In this document: positions 12,111-16,234 of the stretch, piece by piece
Layout: each line of letters starts with the position of its first letter
Numbering within the stretch: position 1 is the first letter of the stretch
NCBI GenBank assembly: GCA_002365865.1
Contig: DFAQ01000074.1
Location: 1-16,234 of the forward strand
Source of the DNA: Pelotomaculum sp. UBA3102
GTDB taxonomy: Bacteria; Bacillota; Desulfotomaculia; Desulfotomaculales; Pelotomaculaceae
Direction of reading: 5' to 3'
DNA length: 16,234 nucleotides
Notes under the pieces: generated by a model
Told to the model about the DNA's origin: nothing
Seen by the model: only the letters and a program-made list of their open reading frames with translations
Databases searched by the model: none
Made by a program: the position numbers and the translations under genes

Positions 12111-14381
12111 TTAACCTTCCACCCTTACATAGTTTAACCCGATCAACCGCGCAAATAACACCGCCGTTTCCGCCCTGGTCACGCGGGCCCCGGGTCTCAA
12201 CCGCCCGTCCGCATAACCCTTGAGCACCCCGGCGGAAACCACCCGGCCCACGGCTTCCCGGGCCCAACCGGGAATATCCTCGGCATCCGCGAAATCCAGA
12301 TTCGTTTCACAAAAAACCGGTTTTATGGCCTGATCCAGCATCACCGCTGCCTCTGACCGGGTAACCGGGCGGTCCGGGTAAAACTTCCCGTCCGGGTACC
12401 CCCGGACCACGCCGCGGGCCACGGCCGCGGCCACGGCATCCTCCGCCCAGGAAGGTATTTCATCCTTGAAGTGAGGCTTTTCCTGCCCGGGGCCGGGGCT
12501 CCATTGCAGCAACCGGGCCAGCATGGTGACGACCTGGGCGCGGGTAACCGGCTCGGCGGGACGGTAAGTCCCGTCGGCAAACCCTTTGATGATCCCTGCC
12601 CGGGCCATCTCGTTAATCCGGTCGTTGGCCCAGCTGTCTTCCGTATCGCTGAACAGGCTGCCTACCCGTACGGGCACCTGCGCCGTCAAGTCGCGGTAAG
12701 CCACCTCCAGCATACCGGTCCCTCTTGCTTGCCCGGCAACAAACGTGCCTCCGTACACTTCTCCCGGGATCGTACGCGCCGCACGCACAGCAACATACCG
12801 GGCCTTCAGCGGGAATTTCCGCCCGTCCAAAGTCTCAACGGTGAAAGCCAGGGGTACCGCCTGGCCGCGGCCGGCGATGATAAAGGAAGGCGTCACCTGC
12901 AAAGACTTCATTTCGGCATCCTCCACCACGTGCACTTTCTTTTCTTCCCGCAACCTGCCGGACTCAACTTCGAGCACCACATCCCCGCCGCTGCCGGCTG
13001 TGAACACGCTGCCACTGACCGTCCCGTCCCCCCTGACGCGCAGGTCGAAGGTTTCCGGCTGCCAGGAGTGAAAATGAGTGTCGTACCCCTTTACCGTGTA
13101 TTCAGCGGCGGTACCGGGCAGCACGGTATCCGGTCCCCTGACAACCAGCCCGGCCGGCCTTCCGGGCGGCGCGGTGTTGAAAACTCCCAGGCTGTCGGGA
13201 ACCGGCCGCTGCCACCCGCCCTGGGGCTGGACCACCGCTGTAAGTTCCGTATCGCCAAGGTTTTGCGCCACCATTGTGGTGGAACCGCCACCGTCCAGGT
13301 TCAGCGCCTCCTCGACCCCCATGGCCACCAGCAATTCCGCCAGTTCTTCCTGTTCCACCCCGGTGCTTTCGTCATTTCTGGCAACTGCCGCCAGGTACAG
13401 CACTCTCCCGTTTTCGGCCGATGCAACTGCCGTGCGCGCATTTTTACCCCTGAGCACTTCCTGGAATTCGGCTACGCGCCCTTCTTTAACCAGAAAGCTG
13501 TTGCTGCCGGCAGACAATTTTATTTTTTCAAAATCCGGTTCGGTCCGGTAGTCCGCCCGGACCCGGGCACCGACAGGCAGGTTTTTAAGGATAAAATCCG
13601 CGGCACTGCCGTGCCCCCGCAGCACAAAGCCGCCTTCGGGGATGGCCGCGGGTTCACCTTCATAAACCCGTTTGACCACGGTGCCGTCGTCAGCGACCAC
13701 CGCTTCCAGCACGCCGGCAAGGCTTGCACCGCCTTCTCCGCCATCGCCACCCTCAGCGCCGCTGCCGCCGCCCCGGCTCAGCGGGCCCCAGTAGCGGTTA
13801 TACAGGGTCAGGCGGTCCGTATCGGACAAACTCCCGTCCTCCAAGTTGTAAAGCAGCTTATTCACGCCGAAAAGAGGATAAGTCTCCCCATTCCCGGCTT
13901 TGACGGTCCCGCTGAACTGAAAAAAGTCCATCACGGGCCGGTTATGTAAATCCAGTGCAAAAACCGGCATATCGCCGCGCATGATCGGACCGGACACCAA
14001 TTCCCCGTCTTTTACGATCATGCCCAGCGGCTTGCCCTGGTTTTTGATAAAAAAGCCTCCGTTTACCGCAGCCACGGCACCCGTGCGCCCGGCCATTTTG
14101 CTTACCGGTTGGGTTTCGGCCAGGGTCCCGTCCGCCCCCACCAGGCTTTGCAGCTCAACATAGGGATTTTCCAGGTCGATCTCCAGAACCGACAGCCTGA
14201 CCGAACGGCCGTTCACGGTCAACGCATAGGATGATAGCGTCACCCCCTCGCCGATTGTCTCCGCCTGCCGCTCCAGCACCCGGAAAAAAGAACCGCTGTC
14301 CGGCAGTTCACCGGCACCGGCAGTCGGCACCGGCAGGCAGAAGATCACGGCGGCAATAAACAGCGCTAAAAATGTCCTCAC
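12111..14381 (-). CDS. Secreted phosphodiester glycosidase (NAGPA/DUF2233) with three SLH domains
   Basis: The protein has 756 residues from a GTG at 14381 behind AAGGAG. Residues 1-23 are a signal peptide (cleavage near TAGAG). The NAGPA-type phosphodiester glycosidase domain spans about 45-405, with VAAVNGGFF (103-111), GKPLGMIVKDGELVSGP (116-132), and NLDGGGSTTMV (361-371), the motifs of this family, which removes sugars linked by a phosphodiester. A Gly-rich stretch (203-219) is inserted in it. A beta-rich Ig-like part follows (about 406-574). Three SLH repeats end the protein: about 576-626, 638-690 and 696-748, each with the pattern W then DGxxxPxxxVTRAE. It should sit on the cell surface, bound to the wall polymer. 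It comes before two GT4 genes, with no gap to the first one. The substrate is unknown; wall teichoic-acid-like material is a reasonable guess. Confidence 0.92.
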   Translation of the reverse strand: MRTFLALFIAAVIFCLPVPTAGAGELPDSGSFFRVLERQAETIGEGVTLSSYALTVNGRSVRLSVLEIDLENPYVELQSLVGADGTLAETQPVSKMAGRTGAVAAVNGGFFIKNQGKPLGMIVKDGELVSGPIMRGDMPVFALDLHNRPVMDFFQFSGTVKAGNGETYPLFGVNKLLYNLEDGSLSDTDRLTLYNRYWGPLSRGGGSGAEGGDGGEGGASLAGVLEAVVADDGTVVKRVYEGEPAAIPEGGFVLRGHGSAADFILKNLPVGARVRADYRTEPDFEKIKLSAGSNSFLVKEGRVAEFQEVLRGKNARTAVASAENGRVLYLAAVARNDESTGVEQEELAELLVAMGVEEALNLDGGGSTTMVAQNLGDTELTAVVQPQGGWQRPVPDSLGVFNTAPPGRPAGLVVRGPDTVLPGTAAEYTVKGYDTHFHSWQPETFDLRVRGDGTVSGSVFTAGSGGDVVLEVESGRLREEKKVHVVEDAEMKSLQVTPSFIIAGRGQAVPLAFTVETLDGRKFPLKARYVAVRAARTIPGEVYGGTFVAGQARGTGMLEVAYRDLTAQVPVRVGSLFSDTEDSWANDRINEMARAGIIKGFADGTYRPAEPVTRAQVVTMLARLLQWSPGPGQEKPHFKDEIPSWAEDAVAAAVARGVVRGYPDGKFYPDRPVTRSEAAVMLDQAIKPVFCETNLDFADAEDIPGWAREAVGRVVSAGVLKGYADGRLRPGARVTRAETAVLFARLIGLNYVRVEG

Positions 14382-14510
14382 GATGATGTCACTCCTTATT
14401 AGTTAAAAACACCCGTATTTTCATTTTGCGGAACATATAGACATATTTTTACATAGGCGTTATGATTAAATTTCTATCCCAAAGCTTTACTTCCTGCCCA
14501 AGGATTAAAT
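14382..14510. other. Intergenic region between murJ and the glycosidase/SLH gene
   Basis: The stretch is 129 bp and AT-rich, with no ORF of note. It probably holds the promoter of the glycosidase/GT4 operon, but I see no clear -35/-10 pair. No hairpin with a U-run follows murJ, so read-through from murJ is possible. Confidence 0.4.
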
Positions 14511-16073
14511 TCATCGGGAGGAAATAGGTACTATATTTTTCAACATCTCCCACAACCTGCGGGTTTCTTCGACGCGCAGCAATGCGAGTACCGCCGCATA
14601 AACCGCCATGCCCGCGGCAGCGGCCAGGCCTGCCTGCACCGCCAGCATCAACGTTCCGGCGGAAACCGCGGCGTCCACCCGGGGGAGCAGCGCACGGACG
14701 GCCGCGCCCATTAACCCGGCCGCCAATAAGACCGTCGCGATAAACCGCCACATCCCCGAGTTCCACAAGCCGGCCACGCGGCGGTTCAGGAAGATTACCA
14801 GCAGGGTCATATTGGTCAGCGCGGCGGCGGAATTTGCCAGCGCCAGGCCGCTGTGACGCAGCGGCCCGATCAGGGCCAGGCTCAGCGCCAGGTTGACCGT
14901 CACGGCAATCGCGCTGATTTTCACCGGGGTACGGGTATCCTGCAGGGAAAAAAACCCCCGCGCCAGGACAAATTCACCGGCCCAACCCACCAGTCCGAAG
15001 GAGTAAAAAAACAGGGCCGCGGCGGTCATACCGGCCGCCCGGGCATCAAAAGCGCCTCTCTGGAAAAACAGGACCACCAGCGGTTCCCGCAGCACCAGCA
15101 ACACCACCGACGCCGGCACACAGACCAGAATGATGAGGCGCAGCGCGCGCCGCACCCCTTCTCCCAGCCCGCGCAAGTCTTTCCCGGCCGCCCGCCGGGT
15201 CAGCGACGGAAAAACGGCCGTCCCCAAGGCAGTAGCGAAAAGGCCCACCGGCATTTGAATCAGCCGGTTGGCGTAATTCAGCGCGGAAATACTGCCTTCC
15301 GCCAGGCCGGAAGCCAGGAAGCGGTCAATCAGGATATAGGTCTGGCTGATGGAAAGCCCCAGAGTTATGGGCAGGATCAGTCTCAGGATTTTCTTCAGGT
15401 CGGGGTGGTTAAAGGGTACACCGGGGCTGAAACGAAATCCGGCCCGGCGCAGCGCGGGCAGTTGCACCAACGCCCCGGCGACACCGCCGGCCAACACCCC
15501 CAGCGCCATCCCGCGCACCCCCAGGAAACCACCCAGGGTTAAAACCGCCACAATCACCGCCATATTGGAAAGGGGCGCGTTCAGGGCGGTAATAGCAAAA
15601 ATATTCCTGGCGTTCAAAAGACCGCCGAACAGGGCGGCCAGACCGCTGAAGATCAGAAGCGGGAACATCAGCCTGGTTAATTCCACGGCCAGGTTGACCG
15701 AACTCTCCTGAAAACCGGGCGCCAGCAGCTTCACCAGCCAGGGAGCGAACAGCAGGCCGGCAGCGGTAGTAAGAATTAAAACCACCAACAACACATTAAA
15801 GAAAGTGCCGAACAACCCCCAGGCTTCCTTCTCCCGGCCGCGGGCGGCGTATTCGGAATAAACCGGCACCACCACCGTGGCCAGAGCCCCCGTAAAAAGA
15901 AAAAACATTACCGAAGGAATCGAAAACGCCACCAGGTAGGCATCCATCTCGGCGGTCACCCCGAACTCCCGGGCAATAACCACTTCACGCACCAGTGCCG
16001 TCACCTTGGACAATATATTAAATATCAGCAGCACAATCGCCGCACGGGCTATGGTTCCGGCAGCCGGTGACAA
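14511..16073 (-). CDS. murJ: Lipid II flippase family protein MurJ (MviN)
   Basis: A multi-pass MOP-superfamily transporter that moves lipid-linked wall precursors across the inner membrane. The protein has 520 residues from a TTG at 16073, behind GAGGAGTGG; no ATG is available nearby in frame. The N-terminus ILSKVTALVREVVIAREFGV (20-39) with AEMDAYLVAFSIP matches MurJ: R29, R35 and D44 correspond to the conserved charged residues of the first helices, while K23 takes the place of the usual Arg. About 14 membrane helices can be drawn, and length is typical (500-530). Next on the minus strand is the glycosidase/SLH gene, 129 bases away. In a polysaccharide cluster it could carry a glycan precursor other than lipid II; sequence alone does not separate these. 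Confidence 0.93.
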   Translation of the reverse strand: MSPAAGTIARAAIVLLIFNILSKVTALVREVVIAREFGVTAEMDAYLVAFSIPSVMFFLFTGALATVVVPVYSEYAARGREKEAWGLFGTFFNVLLVVLILTTAAGLLFAPWLVKLLAPGFQESSVNLAVELTRLMFPLLIFSGLAALFGGLLNARNIFAITALNAPLSNMAVIVAVLTLGGFLGVRGMALGVLAGGVAGALVQLPALRRAGFRFSPGVPFNHPDLKKILRLILPITLGLSISQTYILIDRFLASGLAEGSISALNYANRLIQMPVGLFATALGTAVFPSLTRRAAGKDLRGLGEGVRRALRLIILVCVPASVVLLVLREPLVVLFFQRGAFDARAAGMTAAALFFYSFGLVGWAGEFVLARGFFSLQDTRTPVKISAIAVTVNLALSLALIGPLRHSGLALANSAAALTNMTLLVIFLNRRVAGLWNSGMWRFIATVLLAAGLMGAAVRALLPRVDAAVSAGTLMLAVQAGLAAAAGMAVYAAVLALLRVEETRRLWEMLKNIVPISSR

Positions 16074-16234
16074 TACCTGCCACTCCTCTCGGTTTTAATA
16101 ACCAATAATAACACATTTCATTTGAATTTGCCACCAAGTAAAAAATTGGGAAAATTAGCGCCCTGCTTTCAGATTAAATTTCTTGGAACCGGGAAATTTC
16201 TCCTGCCGGGACCGGGGGAAAGGTCATTTCCTGT
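16074..16234. other. Upstream region of murJ at the right edge
   Basis: A GAGGAG ribosome binding site for murJ lies at 16083-16088. An AT-rich stretch with TATTAT-like sequence may be the promoter. Beyond about 16170 two minus-strand frames are open to the edge, ending in NFPVPRNLI-stop and in PPVPAGEISRFQEI-stop. Either might be the tail of another gene; neither can be confirmed. Confidence 0.35.

Noticed and set aside
12471..13949. Plus-strand 492-residue open frame
   Set aside because: It is fully antisense to the glycosidase/SLH gene, which has a signal peptide, clear domains and a ribosome binding site. The plus frame is Pro/Arg/His-rich without any motif, typical of GC-rich antisense frames.

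Overview
The window reads as chromosomal DNA from a spore-forming, syntrophic or sulfate-reducing type Clostridia (Peptococcaceae; Pelotomaculum/Desulfotomaculum-like). This is an inference from three things: cell-surface proteins with S-layer homology (SLH) domains, strong GGAGG ribosome binding sites with frequent GTG and TTG starts, and the set of envelope genes. From about 5.4 kb onward the DNA is GC-rich. The first 1.8 kb is clearly AT-richer and looks like accessory DNA.

Layout. 1-1066 (minus): start of a secreted protein that runs off the left edge. 1353-1631 (minus): a small Thr-rich two-helix membrane protein behind a very AT-rich upstream region with a tandem 14-bp repeat. 1856-3234 (minus): a run of damaged surface-protein genes, namely a frameshifted small secreted protein, an SLH tail without a proper start, and a headless surface-protein fragment. 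3285-4259 (plus): a class III adenylate/guanylate cyclase that has lost most of its CHASE2 sensor. The cyclase and the headless surface gene meet head-to-head near 3220, and both lack their 5' ends, as expected if one deletion removed the divergent starts of two neighbouring genes. 4375-5112 (minus): a DUF421 (YetF-like) membrane protein. 5243-5368 (plus): a 41-residue basic protein whose stop codon lies inside its own terminator.

5446-16073 (all minus) is a cell-envelope polysaccharide cluster. In order of transcription it holds murJ (lipid II flippase family), a secreted phosphodiester-glycosidase/SLH protein, two GT4 glycosyltransferases, fabZ, a compact REP-associated transposase unit, a WecA/TagO-type undecaprenyl-phosphate sugar-1-phosphate transferase, galU and galE. 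galU and galE would supply UDP-glucose and UDP-galactose, the WecA-type enzyme would start the lipid-linked chain, the GT4 enzymes would extend it, and the SLH/glycosidase protein would bind or trim a wall glycan. Terminators after the second GT4 gene and after the WecA gene, plus a recognisable promoter before WecA and another before galU, split the cluster into several transcripts.

The most unusual items are the head-to-head double truncation at 3220, the frameshift at a perfect GGGGGGC slippery heptamer (about 2009-2025), the transposase framed by near-identical 62-bp double palindromes, and the inverted repeat that overlaps the likely galU -35 box. I did not find a complete, plainly new multi-gene system.
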